In this document: one piece after another, positions 7,664-16,673 of the stretch
Layout of the letters: every line of letters starts with the position of its first letter
Numbering within the stretch: the stretch's first letter is position 1
Source: Parabacteroides goldsteinii
GTDB taxonomy: Bacteria > Bacteroidota > Bacteroidia > Bacteroidales > Tannerellaceae
Direction of reading: 5' to 3'
DNA length: 64,000 bases
Assembly (NCBI RefSeq): GCF_015550595.1
Contig: NZ_JADNBB010000017.1
Location: 1-64,000 of the forward strand
Notes under the pieces: generated by a model
Told to the model about the DNA's origin: nothing
Databases searched by the model: none
The model's input: the letters and a program-made list of their open reading frames with translations, nothing else
Made by a program: the position numbers and the translations under genes

Positions 7664-9259
7664 TTCTTAACTCCCGATTATGCCCGCAAGATGTCCCTCG
7701 ATATGCGACTGATTGATCCAGTTAAATATGGCGACCATGTGGACAACAAGGCTTCCCATGTGGCTAAAATGGTATCAGACTACTACACAAAATTCAAAGA
7801 CCACAAAGCAACCCAGTTCGTTTTCTCCGATTTAGGCACTTACAAACCCGGAGAATGGAACCCATGCTCCGAGATAAAGCGTAAACTGGTGGATGACTAT
7901 GGAATCCCGGCTCACGAAATACGCTTTATTCAGGAAGCCAAAACGGATAAGGCTCGTAAAACCATGATTAAGGATATGAACGAGGGTAAAATCCGTGTAT
8001 TGTTCGGCTCTACCGAAATGTTGGGAACCGGAGTAAACGCCCAGAAACGATGCGTTGCAATCCACCATTTAGATGCGCCTTGGCGACCGTCAGACTTGGA
8101 ACAGCGGGACGGTCGGGGCATTCGCAAGGGCAATGAAATTGCGAAGCTATATGCGGATAATAAAGTAGATGTACTTATCTATGCTGTGGAAAAATCGTTA
8201 GATGCGTACAAGTTCGGTTTACTTCACAACAAGCAGCTTTTCATTCGCCAGTTGAAAAATAATTCACTGGGTAGCCGTACTATCGACGAGGGAAGTATGG
8301 ACGAAAAAGGCGGTATGAACTTCTCTGAATATGTGGCAATTCTTTCCGGCAATACCGAATTACTGGAGAAAGCACGATTGGAAAAGAAAATCGCTTCTTT
8401 GGAATCCGAACGACAGGCATTCATGCGTGGCAAGTCATCATCACGTTACAAATTGGAGGATATTATATCCAATGTAGAGCAAAACAACGGGTTTATTAGC
8501 CGTATATCCAAAGATATTGAAGCGTTTAACACCCGTGTTCAGCATCAGCCGGACGGTATTACCCGCCTGAATCCTGTTCAGTTAGACGGATTACAGGGCA
8601 GTAACCCAAAAGAAGTCGGGCTGAAGCTAAATGAAATAGCCGACAAAGCCCGCACACATGGAGCGCATGAGAAAATTGGTACACTTTACGGTTTTGATTT
8701 AATGGTAAAATCTGAAACCACTAATAAAGATGGCTTCGATGTTATACAAAATCGTTTCTTTATTAAGGGAGAGGGCAATATTCTCTACAATTATAATCAC
8801 GGGGTAATGGCTACTGATCCGAAGACCGCAGCACAAAATTTCCTGAATGCACTCGATACCATGCCTAAACTTTTGGAGAAGTATCAAGCGGATAATGAGA
8901 AGTTGCAAAAGGATATACCTGTACTGAAAGAAGTAGTCGAAGGTACTTGGCGTAAGGAACCGGAACTGAAAACCCTGAAAGACGAGTTAATAAAGTTGGA
9001 TAGGGAAATTCAGCTCTCACTTACTCCAATCAGTGAAACTGAAGGACAAGCGGAAACTGTACCTGATAAGACTGTTTCTACTACCAATCAGAACCAGTCG
9101 CAAGGCAAGACCGAAACATCGACTGTTCGGGATGCACCATTGCCAAATACTTTGCAGGGAGTTAAAGAAATAATGGGCGATAGGCTTGTTATTGCATCGG
9201 TGGGTGGTAGTCCGCCGAAAGTGGATAAAAAGGATTCTTCTAAAAATTTCAAACTGTAA
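7664..9259 (+). pseudogene. C-terminal part of a large ICE helicase (SNF2-like, methylase-associated)
   Basis: The frame encodes helicase C-terminal motifs: FSDLGTYKPGEWN, then VLFGSTEMLGTGVNAQ (motif V region) and HHLDAPWRPSDLEQRDGRGIRKGN (motif VI, QRxGRxxR). A coiled-coil region and a Gln/Thr-rich tail follow. Intact relatives are far larger proteins carrying N-6 methylase and helicase N-terminal domains. Here the frame opens at 7664 with only a usable ATG at 7691 and no Walker A part. I infer that insertion of the integrase module to the left split the gene. It may still be translated as a 522-aa fragment. Confidence 0.75.
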
Positions 9260-9263
9260 AAAT

Positions 9264-9300
9264 AAAGCCCGTGCCTGTCATCACGACGGTACGGGCTTTT
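9264..9300 (+). terminator. Rho-independent terminator after the helicase fragment
   Basis: Inverted repeat AGCCCGT.CC / GG.ACGGGCT around a short loop followed by TTTT, five bases after the helicase stop. It separates the plus-strand fragment from the convergent minus-strand HTH/primase genes. Confidence 0.85.
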
Positions 9301-9345
9301 GAATATAAATTCATAAAAACTATAAATATGGAAATAGTAATGCCC

Positions 9346-9654
9346 TCACGGGTTTTTCTTATTGTTGCCCCTTTTCTTGTTAAAGTTTTCCCTGATGAAA
9401 ATATGAACATCACTTTCTTTGTAGTATGTCTTATGATAAACTGTCTGAAAAGGCAGTTCTCCGGTACTACGATAGCGTTGCAGGGTGCGTTTACTTACAT
9501 TAAGCAACATGCACAAATCCTGATTATCAAGCAAAATTTCTCCATCTAACATATTCCTACGTTTACTCATTTTATCAAGTATTTTATCTATTTTGTCGAA
9601 GCGATCCATGATACGCTCCATCCATGCTTCAAAATTTTCTCTATCTATATACAT
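9346..9654 (-). CDS. Helix-turn-helix (HTH_17) protein of the ICE backbone
   Basis: A 102-aa protein. The N-terminal helix MYIDRENFEAWMERIMDRFDKI is followed by LDNQDLCMLLNVSKRTLQRYRSTGELPF and YHKTYYKESDVHIFI, a winged HTH. It is closely similar in layout and N-terminus to the HTH protein at 57571-57903 in the other element, so this is a shared module of Bacteroidales elements. It sits 12 bp downstream of the primase gene and is probably co-transcribed. A DNA-binding regulator or excision factor is likely. Confidence 0.75.
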   Translation of the reverse strand: MYIDRENFEAWMERIMDRFDKIDKILDKMSKRRNMLDGEILLDNQDLCMLLNVSKRTLQRYRSTGELPFQTVYHKTYYKESDVHIFIRENFNKKRGNNKKNP

Positions 9655-9666
9655 AGTATTTCGTTT

Positions 9667-11706
9667 TTAGATGATATGCCCTATCATAAAGTAGTTTTGA
9701 TTGGACGGATCTTTTATAATTATATCTTTCTCTCGCATATATTTAATATAGCTTTTGGCGGTACGTTCCTTTACATCCATTATCTGCTGTATGCGGTCGC
9801 ATAGGTCTATATAGGTCAGATGCCTTTGTGAATCGAATATCTCACGGGCAACTGTCGCCAGTTCTTTCTCTTTCCTTTTTTCTTTTTCCTCTCGTGGTTT
9901 TTCTCCGATATATATGTGCATACCTAATTCTTTATCCCACGAAAACTGCATTAAAGGAACGTCGAGAGGACTGCCGTCCCTTACTTTGAGCGCCTTCACC
10001 ACTGATATTGACGGATCGCTGTCAAGTTCTATACTAAGGATTGCAGCAGCTTTGCGTTGTAATTCCGAACCAAGATGCCCACGCAATTTCAAGCCATTGG
10101 GTACATAATGAAGCACACATATAATACAGGTACGGTATATTCCTGCCAACCTGTATAGTTCATCCATAATCCTGATGCTTTCAACTTCGTCATTTGCCGA
10201 TGACACTAAATCTGCTATCCCGTCAATGACAACTAAGCGAATGCCCTCATATTCGTAATGGTACTTATCCATACTCTGAACAATAGCTTGTAACCGTTCT
10301 TTTCGGGACATTCCCGTAAGAGAAAAAGCCCGTAGTTCTTCCGGTTTTTCTTCCAGTTTAGCACGCTTTAAAAGATTTGATACATTTTTGAAAAGCTGTA
10401 CTTCCGATTGTTCCGTATCATAGAGCAAAACCGCTTTATGGTCGGAATTATCCCGTACATCAACGCCTAACGTATCAATGGGACGATTGTCGTTTCTTAT
10501 CGAACCTGCAATCAGGGCAGCAACATAGTTGCTTTTTCCTGTGCCTTCACCGCCAGTAATACAAAGTATGTTACCCTGTGTGCCCAGTGGTACGTCGCCG
10601 GCAGATATAACTTCTTCTGCTTTTGCCGGAGGATTGTTAAAATCAATTTCGCATGATTTCAGCATGGTCATTGTTTCATTATATAGGTTATCAAGAAAAT
10701 CGAGAAATAATTGTCGGAACTCTTTCCGGCTATTACCCTTACTGAAATAGTCGGTAATATCTTTGTCCTTTTTTTCTCCCGAAAGTGGGAGTACAAGACG
10801 TTTAACACCATATTCGGACAATGCCTTTTCATGCTTCACCGCACTATCTGTTCCTGTTTTATCTGCATCATAGAGCAGTACAATATGTTTAAACCGGAAT
10901 GTCAGTTTGTAGATGATCCCTGTCGGGATTATAGAGGTTTCACTATTAAAGCAGATAGCGTGGAATCCATGAGCGGCAAGTGTCATCACGTCTTTTTCTC
11001 CGCCGGTGATAAACAGCGTATCTCCTTTGGCGGGTAATTGCTCCAGTCCGAAACAGTAATTCTCCCCGATATTACCACCATATAAAAAACGGACTTCCGA
11101 AAACGGACGGTAAATCTTCACATACCGTTTACTCATATATCCGAAAATAGGCTCATTTTCTGATGAAGTATAGTAGAATGGTTTATTGTCTTTATTTTCG
11201 CTTCTAAATTCTTTCAGGGAAACTGTTTTGTAGTATTTCAATATTTCGGGCGTAATACCTGATTGCTTCCAAAAATCCAGTTCTTTTTGAGTGAATTTTT
11301 GTTGAATGATATTATACGGTTTGTTTTTGGGTAGTTCAGGCGTAGGCTGTTGTTTGTTCGATGTGATTGGCTGCGGAGTATGAGAGTAATCGGAATCACC
11401 CAGTCCTAATGCCATATCCCTGTTTATTGTCTTTAATATTTCGACAAAATCAGCTCCATTGCTACAATCCAAACCGTTCAATCTTCCAACGAAGAAAAAG
11501 CAATCGCCACTGTAATCGTCATTGCCGAAATCCTTAATTTTATAAACGCCATTACGACGGTCAAAATATACATTGCACGATGCTTTACGGTCTTCATACA
11601 AAGGATTAAGGAAATTACGTCCTGTTTTCCATTGGACTGGGATATAGTGTTTGAATACGTCCAAACCGTTATTCGTCCGTCTTAATAATTCGTCTTTGTT
11701 GAGCAT
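9667..11706 (-). CDS. Toprim primase fused to RecA-like ATPase (mobile-element replication protein)
   Basis: A 679-aa protein. The N-terminal part (1-100) resembles a primase zinc-ribbon/leader domain. A Toprim-like domain (about 220-330) shows GGEKDVMTLAAHG and LLYDADKTGTDS acidic motifs. A RecA-like ATPase follows, with Walker A GGEGTGKSNY (about residue 385) and Walker B RLVVIDGIADLV. The C-terminus resembles a winged helix (TAKSYIKYMREKDII). Such primase-helicases prime replication of excised element DNA. It overlaps the upstream HTH gene by 38 bp, indicating coupling. Confidence 0.8.
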   Translation of the reverse strand: MLNKDELLRRTNNGLDVFKHYIPVQWKTGRNFLNPLYEDRKASCNVYFDRRNGVYKIKDFGNDDYSGDCFFFVGRLNGLDCSNGADFVEILKTINRDMALGLGDSDYSHTPQPITSNKQQPTPELPKNKPYNIIQQKFTQKELDFWKQSGITPEILKYYKTVSLKEFRSENKDNKPFYYTSSENEPIFGYMSKRYVKIYRPFSEVRFLYGGNIGENYCFGLEQLPAKGDTLFITGGEKDVMTLAAHGFHAICFNSETSIIPTGIIYKLTFRFKHIVLLYDADKTGTDSAVKHEKALSEYGVKRLVLPLSGEKKDKDITDYFSKGNSRKEFRQLFLDFLDNLYNETMTMLKSCEIDFNNPPAKAEEVISAGDVPLGTQGNILCITGGEGTGKSNYVAALIAGSIRNDNRPIDTLGVDVRDNSDHKAVLLYDTEQSEVQLFKNVSNLLKRAKLEEKPEELRAFSLTGMSRKERLQAIVQSMDKYHYEYEGIRLVVIDGIADLVSSANDEVESIRIMDELYRLAGIYRTCIICVLHYVPNGLKLRGHLGSELQRKAAAILSIELDSDPSISVVKALKVRDGSPLDVPLMQFSWDKELGMHIYIGEKPREEKEKRKEKELATVAREIFDSQRHLTYIDLCDRIQQIMDVKERTAKSYIKYMREKDIIIKDPSNQNYFMIGHII

Positions 11707-12028
11707 GGAGTTTATGATTATTTATAAGGTCATTCATACATTCATCGGTGCTGCGGATTCTTTTCTCAGTAAGCATCCGTTTTATTTCAGCAATGGTATA
11801 ATATGATTTGCCGGAGATAATGGAATAAGAAATCATCCGGTTACTTCGCAAACGTTGAAGTGTTCGTTCGCTGATTTTGAGAAAGGTGCAAACTTCGTAA
11901 CTGTCCACCCACATTTCGTCCGGGTTGGTAGTATCATCATCCTGATGATCTATCACGAATTTCGCTATGGCATTAATTTTGGAAACTAATTCTTTGTATG
12001 CCTGTGATTCTATTGTAATGACATCCAT
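11669..12028 (-). CDS. Helix-turn-helix protein upstream of the primase
   Basis: A 119-aa protein with VDSYEVCTFLKISERTLQRLRSNRMISY followed by SGKSYYTIAEIKRML, the excisionase-like HTH fold. Its 3' end overlaps the primase start by 38 bp, so HTH, primase and the second HTH form one operon. Upstream is an AT-rich gap (12029-12211) with no obvious consensus promoter. Confidence 0.75.
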   Translation of the reverse strand: MDVITIESQAYKELVSKINAIAKFVIDHQDDDTTNPDEMWVDSYEVCTFLKISERTLQRLRSNRMISYSIISGKSYYTIAEIKRMLTEKRIRSTDECMNDLINNHKLHAQQRRIIKTDE

Positions 12029-12211
12029 AATTGCTACTTATTGAATTGATGCAAAGTTCGGAAGTTGCAAAAACGTAGAATGACAAGTTGCTATAACTAT
12101 TTTTGAAATTTCATTCTAAATATCTAATAATCAGAATGTTTTAGTTTTGTTTTTTTAGGAATGTAAAGTGAGAATCTTTACATTGGGTATTTTTGGAAGA
12201 AAAAGACGTAA

Positions 12212-12247
12212 AAAAGCCCTGAAAATGATAGTTTTTCAGGGCTAAAA
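12212..12247 (-). terminator. Terminator ending the minus-strand RteC/metal cargo
   Basis: Perfect inverted repeat AGCCCTGAAAA/TTTTCAGGGCT (within 12214-12243). On the minus strand it is followed by a run of six T. It lies about 120 bp past the RteC stop, within the otherwise gene-free 12029-12367 gap. Confidence 0.8.
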
Positions 12248-12367
12248 GAGGGAAAATCCGTTAAGATAAACTTTATATCATCTTTATATTGATTTTCTCA
12301 TAACTTATTGATAATGAATTGATTTTTATAATTACTTCTGCTGTTTTTTTATTGACCACCTGACATT

Positions 12368-13216
12368 TTACCTGTTATCGTCATCATCCATTTTTTTGTT
12401 AAGGCTATCTCGCAATGAATCAAGATATAAAGTCCGGCTTTCTTTCCGGTTTCTGATATTCAAATAGATGCGGTAAAACTCTCCGGCATCGGTATTGAAA
12501 ACATTACAGAAATAATCTATCAACTCTTTAATATCAATGTTTCCATAATTTATGCTTCCTTTTGCATATATAGCATAAATCAGTTCGACAAGTTCTGTTT
12601 TAGTTCCTGTCCAAGTATGTTTTATACGGGGAAATTTAGAGTTATCCATTTCGTTTTCAGGATGTTTTTCCAGTTTATTTAATTCAGCATTGAGATAAAT
12701 ACGGAGCATCTCATTGGCTAATATTTTAGAAACTTTGTAATCAAAACTGGTAGAAAAATTATTATCCCTTTCAAAGTAGAAGCAATCTACATTAAGTTCA
12801 ATATTCGGCTCTACCCGAAGAAAATAATAACGGTCAAGATGAGTCTTCTCTGTCCTGTAATACTGGTAGAAATCTAAGTTTTTATCAAAATAATCTTTTA
12901 TCCTGTCTAATTCCCTTATTATATAATTTTTCTGTGCCGTATCACTTCCAGTCGGTCGATTAGTTTCTATCTTATAAATCTCCGAGTAATAGATTAATTT
13001 GCTGAAAAGTTGGGGTTTGTACTCTTTAAAAAAACATATTTCTTCATCATCACTTTTGAACTTATAATCGTTCAGTTTCATCTTTAGCTGTTGCATAATT
13101 CCTTTTAGCAACAAAACTGCTTTTTTAGCTTTTCTTAAAGAGGCTTCTTCTTCCAGTTCAATAGCTTCAAGCTGATCATTCACTTTTTCGATTATAGTAT
13201 TGACGTGTTTATTCAT
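12368..13216 (-). CDS. rteC: RteC-domain protein
   Basis: A protein of about 282 aa resembling RteC, the CTnDOT regulator that activates excision genes. It is highly helical and charged with a lysine-rich N-terminus. The typical C-terminal stretch is TWTGTKTELVELIYAIYAKGSINYGNIDIKELIDYF, followed by RNRKESRTLYLDSLRDSLNKKMDDD. The start at 13216 (MNKHVN) is preferred because upstream codons give an implausible MPCWGL leader. It is the last gene of the cargo strand, 38 bp after the P-ATPase. The family is assigned from the C-terminal motif. Confidence 0.8.
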   Translation of the reverse strand: MNKHVNTIIEKVNDQLEAIELEEEASLRKAKKAVLLLKGIMQQLKMKLNDYKFKSDDEEICFFKEYKPQLFSKLIYYSEIYKIETNRPTGSDTAQKNYIIRELDRIKDYFDKNLDFYQYYRTEKTHLDRYYFLRVEPNIELNVDCFYFERDNNFSTSFDYKVSKILANEMLRIYLNAELNKLEKHPENEMDNSKFPRIKHTWTGTKTELVELIYAIYAKGSINYGNIDIKELIDYFCNVFNTDAGEFYRIYLNIRNRKESRTLYLDSLRDSLNKKMDDDDNR

Positions 13217-13254
13217 AAGGCTATATTTTAGGTACAAACCCCAACAGGGCATAA

Positions 13255-15198
13255 TTAAAATTTCATTTTCAAAATCCTAATAGCGTTCAATATCGCCAAT
13301 AACGATACCCCAACATCAGCAAATACCGCTTCCCATAAGGTTGCAACACCTCCTGCACCCAAAATCAACACAATGAGCTTTACACCAAAAGCCAGACTTA
13401 TATTCTGTATAACAATTCGGCGTGTAGCTTTGCCTATTGTTATAGCCGTTGCTATCCGGCTCGGTTGGTCTGTCTGAATAATAACGTCTGCCGTTTCTAT
13501 GGCAACGTCGCTACCCAGTCCACCCATTGCAATGCCTACGTCGCTCATGGCAAGAACAGGCGCATCGTTTATCCCATCGCCTACAAAAGCAATGTTATTA
13601 CCCGGATCGGACTTCAACTGCTCTACATACTCAACCTTTCCTTCGGGCAGCAGATCGCCATGCGCTTGCGTAACGTTCAACTCTGTGGCAAGCTGCGAAA
13701 CGATGGCCTGTTTATCTCCTGACAGCATTACAATATTCTTAATTCCTAACTCACGCAAAGCGTTCACGGCTGTAGCTGCATCCTCTTTCGGAGCATCGGC
13801 TACCAGAATATATCCGGAATAGATGCCATTGATAGCGCAAACAACAATCGTTTCGGGTATAGTCGCTATTTCCGGCGGGAACTCTACATTGTTTTTTATC
13901 AATAATTTAGGATTACCCACAAGAACTATTTTACCATTGATAGAAGCCTGTAAGCCGTGCCCTGCGATTTCATTCACAATCTCCGGCTTAATTACTTCGA
14001 TATTCTGCTCTTTTGCATATTCCACAATAGCTTTCGCTATGGGATGCGTACTTTGCGTTTCAACCGAAGCCACTAAATTCACAAGGTCTGTTTCGAGCAG
14101 AAAATCTGCCGGAACAATCTTTTGTACCTTGAAAACTCCCTGTGTCAGTGTTCCGGTTTTATCCATCACCACCGTATTTACTTTGGTAATGGCTTCCAAA
14201 TAGTTGCTTCCTTTAAATAGTATTCCTTTACGGCTTGCCGCCCCGATACCACCAAAGTAGCCCAACGGTATGCTGATAACCAAAGCACACGGGCAGGAAA
14301 TAACGAGGAATACCAATCCACGATAAACCCAGTCGTACAACACAAAATTGAATGCCGGATTAATAGCAGAGTATGCCAGTGGTAATAACACTATAAGCGC
14401 AGCCAGTGCCACCACTATCGGAGTATAGATGCGGGCAAATTTGCGTATGAACTGTTCTGCGGGTGCCTTTTTTTCTGTGGCGTTCTGAACAAGGTCAAGA
14501 ATACGAGCCAAAGCACTCATACCAAATGGTTTCGTTACTTCAATTCTTGAAACATTGTCGGTAAGTATCATACCTGCAAATACGTCCTCATTTTTCCGTA
14601 TCGTTCTGGGAACACTCTCTCCAGTTAATGCCGAAGTATTAAAAGATGCCGATTCATTCAGTAAAATTCCGTCAAGAGGCACTCTTTCGCCTACCTTGAC
14701 TTCCACAATATCACCTACATTTACATTCTCCGGCGACATTATTTCAGTTTTATCCATCTTAATAACTGTCGCTGTTTCTGGTCGGACATCAAGTAATGCA
14801 CTAATGCTCCTTTTTGCACGGTTTACCGCTGCATCCTGAAAGAGTTCGCCTACGGCATAGAACAGCATTACTGCAACGCCTTCGGGGTATTCTCCGATAA
14901 AGAACGCCCCGATGGTAGCTATACTCATCAATGTAAACTCGCTGAATACGTCTTTCTGGCGAATGGCTTCCCATGCTTCTTTTATCACCGGTAAGCCTAC
15001 CGGAATATAAGCGATGATATACCATGCGAGTTGTACCCACTTATCGGCAAAGAACGAAAGCCCGACAGCGGAAAAGATGATGCCTGCAATCAGCATCACA
15101 AAGGAGATAGCCGCCCGGATGTAACCTCTTTTCTGTGAGGTATCCATTTCCTGTTTGGTCTTGTCTATAACACAAGCCCCATCATTGCAATTTCCCAT
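13255..15198 (-). CDS. Heavy-metal P1B-type ATPase (Zn/Cd/Pb class)
   Basis: A 647-aa cation-exporting ATPase in the inner membrane. Visible are the actuator TGES-like ALTGESVPR (around 190), the membrane CPC motif (302-304), phosphorylation site DKTGT (Asp346), the HP motif THPIAKA (about 397) and GDGINDAP (about 560). The CPC motif with this spacing fits the ZntA/CadA class. There is no full N-terminal HMA domain, only a short GNCNDGAC cysteine motif. It lies in line with the RND efflux genes upstream, so it would pump metal from cytoplasm to periplasm for CzcCBA to expel. Confidence 0.92.
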   Translation of the reverse strand: MGNCNDGACVIDKTKQEMDTSQKRGYIRAAISFVMLIAGIIFSAVGLSFFADKWVQLAWYIIAYIPVGLPVIKEAWEAIRQKDVFSEFTLMSIATIGAFFIGEYPEGVAVMLFYAVGELFQDAAVNRAKRSISALLDVRPETATVIKMDKTEIMSPENVNVGDIVEVKVGERVPLDGILLNESASFNTSALTGESVPRTIRKNEDVFAGMILTDNVSRIEVTKPFGMSALARILDLVQNATEKKAPAEQFIRKFARIYTPIVVALAALIVLLPLAYSAINPAFNFVLYDWVYRGLVFLVISCPCALVISIPLGYFGGIGAASRKGILFKGSNYLEAITKVNTVVMDKTGTLTQGVFKVQKIVPADFLLETDLVNLVASVETQSTHPIAKAIVEYAKEQNIEVIKPEIVNEIAGHGLQASINGKIVLVGNPKLLIKNNVEFPPEIATIPETIVVCAINGIYSGYILVADAPKEDAATAVNALRELGIKNIVMLSGDKQAIVSQLATELNVTQAHGDLLPEGKVEYVEQLKSDPGNNIAFVGDGINDAPVLAMSDVGIAMGGLGSDVAIETADVIIQTDQPSRIATAITIGKATRRIVIQNISLAFGVKLIVLILGAGGVATLWEAVFADVGVSLLAILNAIRILKMKF

Positions 15199-15210
15199 AA
15201 TTATTTTAAT

Positions 15211-15483
15211 TTATCGTTTATACTTCTTTTTATACAATTCCTCATTCAAAAACACAAATGGTAATAGTGTAAACAAAGTCCCAAAGAATAAGACTTCCTT
15301 TAACGGCCATCTATGAAAGAAACAATGATGATGGGGACATCTGGTTACATAATACCATAACAAAAAACCTAATGTAATCCCAATGGTTATACTTAACGCT
15401 ACAATCCATTTTTTTGCTCTTGAACTAATCATTTTTTTCTTTGCAATGACCTTACTCTTTTTTTTCTTTTGCTGTCTTTTCAT
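15211..15483 (-). CDS. Small two-TM protein with a CPHHHC metal-ligand loop
   Basis: A 90-aa protein. A very basic N-terminus (1-25) leads to TM1 (IVALSITIGITLGFLLWYYV). The loop TRCPHHHCFFHRWP and TM2 (VLFFGTLFTLLPFVFL) follow, with a basic tail. The loop offers two Cys and four His as ligands. It sits between the outer-membrane efflux gene (11 bp upstream) and the P-ATPase (12 bp downstream), so it is part of the metal operon. A metal chaperone or sensor is plausible. It recalls small DUF6132-like proteins, but I cannot confirm that. Confidence 0.6.
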   Translation of the reverse strand: MKRQQKKKKSKVIAKKKMISSRAKKWIVALSITIGITLGFLLWYYVTRCPHHHCFFHRWPLKEVLFFGTLFTLLPFVFLNEELYKKKYKR

Positions 15484-15494
15484 GACATCATTTT

Positions 15495-16673
15495 TTAGAG
15501 TTCTACGGCTGCAAGTTCGGCAAATGCCAGTTGATAATCCCTTTCGGCTGCAAGCGTCTGGTTTACGTTGTCGTAGTACAATCCCATTTCAACCATGTAA
15601 TCAAGCAAGGATATTTCACCCGCATCAAGTGCTTTTTTCAACAGGATGGTATTATTTACGTTTGCCAGCGATTTACGATATTTGTCGGCAGTAGTTTTCA
15701 GTCCCATTGCTTTGGAATACTGTATTTGCAGTTGGCTGAAAAACTGTTGCTTGGTATCGGCTTCGCGGCTTTGGGCAGCAGCAACAGATGCCTTTGCCTG
15801 TTTCACCTGATTTTTATTCGACCATAGCGGTATGGATATACCAAGCGACACACCCTGATACCGTTGTCCGACTACTTTTTCACTCATGTATCCGGCGGTA
15901 AACTTAGGCAGGTTCATCGCTTTGCTTAGTGATACCTGTTTCTGGCTTACTTCGATTTCGTTACGCACGTATGCCAACACCGGGTTTTTATCTTCGGCTT
16001 GTACATACCAGTCGTTAAAGTTCAACGGAAGCTCACGGCTGCCGTAGTCTGCATCATTAAAGACTACGTCGATACCGCCGTTCAGCCTTTTCAACTGGGC
16101 AAGGAGTGCATCACGTTCTACTTCCATGCGCGATATTTCTCCTTGTATGGTAGAAAGGTTCAGGTTTACTTTGTTGTACTCCAAGATACTTACGTCGCCC
16201 CTGTCCATACGGTCTTTATAACCTTTGGCAATGGTTTCTGCATGTTCCAGACGCAAATAAAGTTCTTTAAGCAGGGAATTGTAATATATCAGTTCAATGC
16301 AGTATTGTTTTGCTTCGAGCAATATATTCATACGGTCGGCTTTGTACTGCCATTCCACAAGGTTGTTTCTACCGTTTGCTAACCGACTTTTCATTCCCGT
16401 AATGGTGGGAATGTCGAATGTCTGCGATACGCTAAAATCGGTACGATTACCTATATTTGAAGGGTTACCCCAGAGATAATTGAAGCCCACTTCCGGATCA
16501 TCAAGGAAGATGCCCGTTTTGTTTTGCAGCTTATCCGCTTCAACTTGTTCGCGGAGGGCTTTCAGGGTTGTATTGTTCTCTTCTATCGAAGACAATACAG
16601 GGTTGATATTATTCTGCGCATTGAGCGTTATGCCTGCGAAGAGTACCAACATGGTTATTATGATTGTTCTCAT
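15495..16673 (-). CDS. czcC: CzcC/TolC-like outer membrane efflux protein
   Basis: A 392-aa protein with an N-terminal signal (IIITMLVLFAGITLNA) and paired long amphipathic helices typical of OEP-family channels. It forms the outer-membrane duct of a tripartite metal exporter. The start overlaps the czcA stop by 4 bp, showing coupling. Order czcB-czcA-czcC is common in Bacteroidetes HME-RND operons. Metal specificity cannot be read from this subunit. Confidence 0.87.
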   Translation of the reverse strand: MRTIIITMLVLFAGITLNAQNNINPVLSSIEENNTTLKALREQVEADKLQNKTGIFLDDPEVGFNYLWGNPSNIGNRTDFSVSQTFDIPTITGMKSRLANGRNNLVEWQYKADRMNILLEAKQYCIELIYYNSLLKELYLRLEHAETIAKGYKDRMDRGDVSILEYNKVNLNLSTIQGEISRMEVERDALLAQLKRLNGGIDVVFNDADYGSRELPLNFNDWYVQAEDKNPVLAYVRNEIEVSQKQVSLSKAMNLPKFTAGYMSEKVVGQRYQGVSLGISIPLWSNKNQVKQAKASVAAAQSREADTKQQFFSQLQIQYSKAMGLKTTADKYRKSLANVNNTILLKKALDAGEISLLDYMVEMGLYYDNVNQTLAAERDYQLAFAELAAVEL

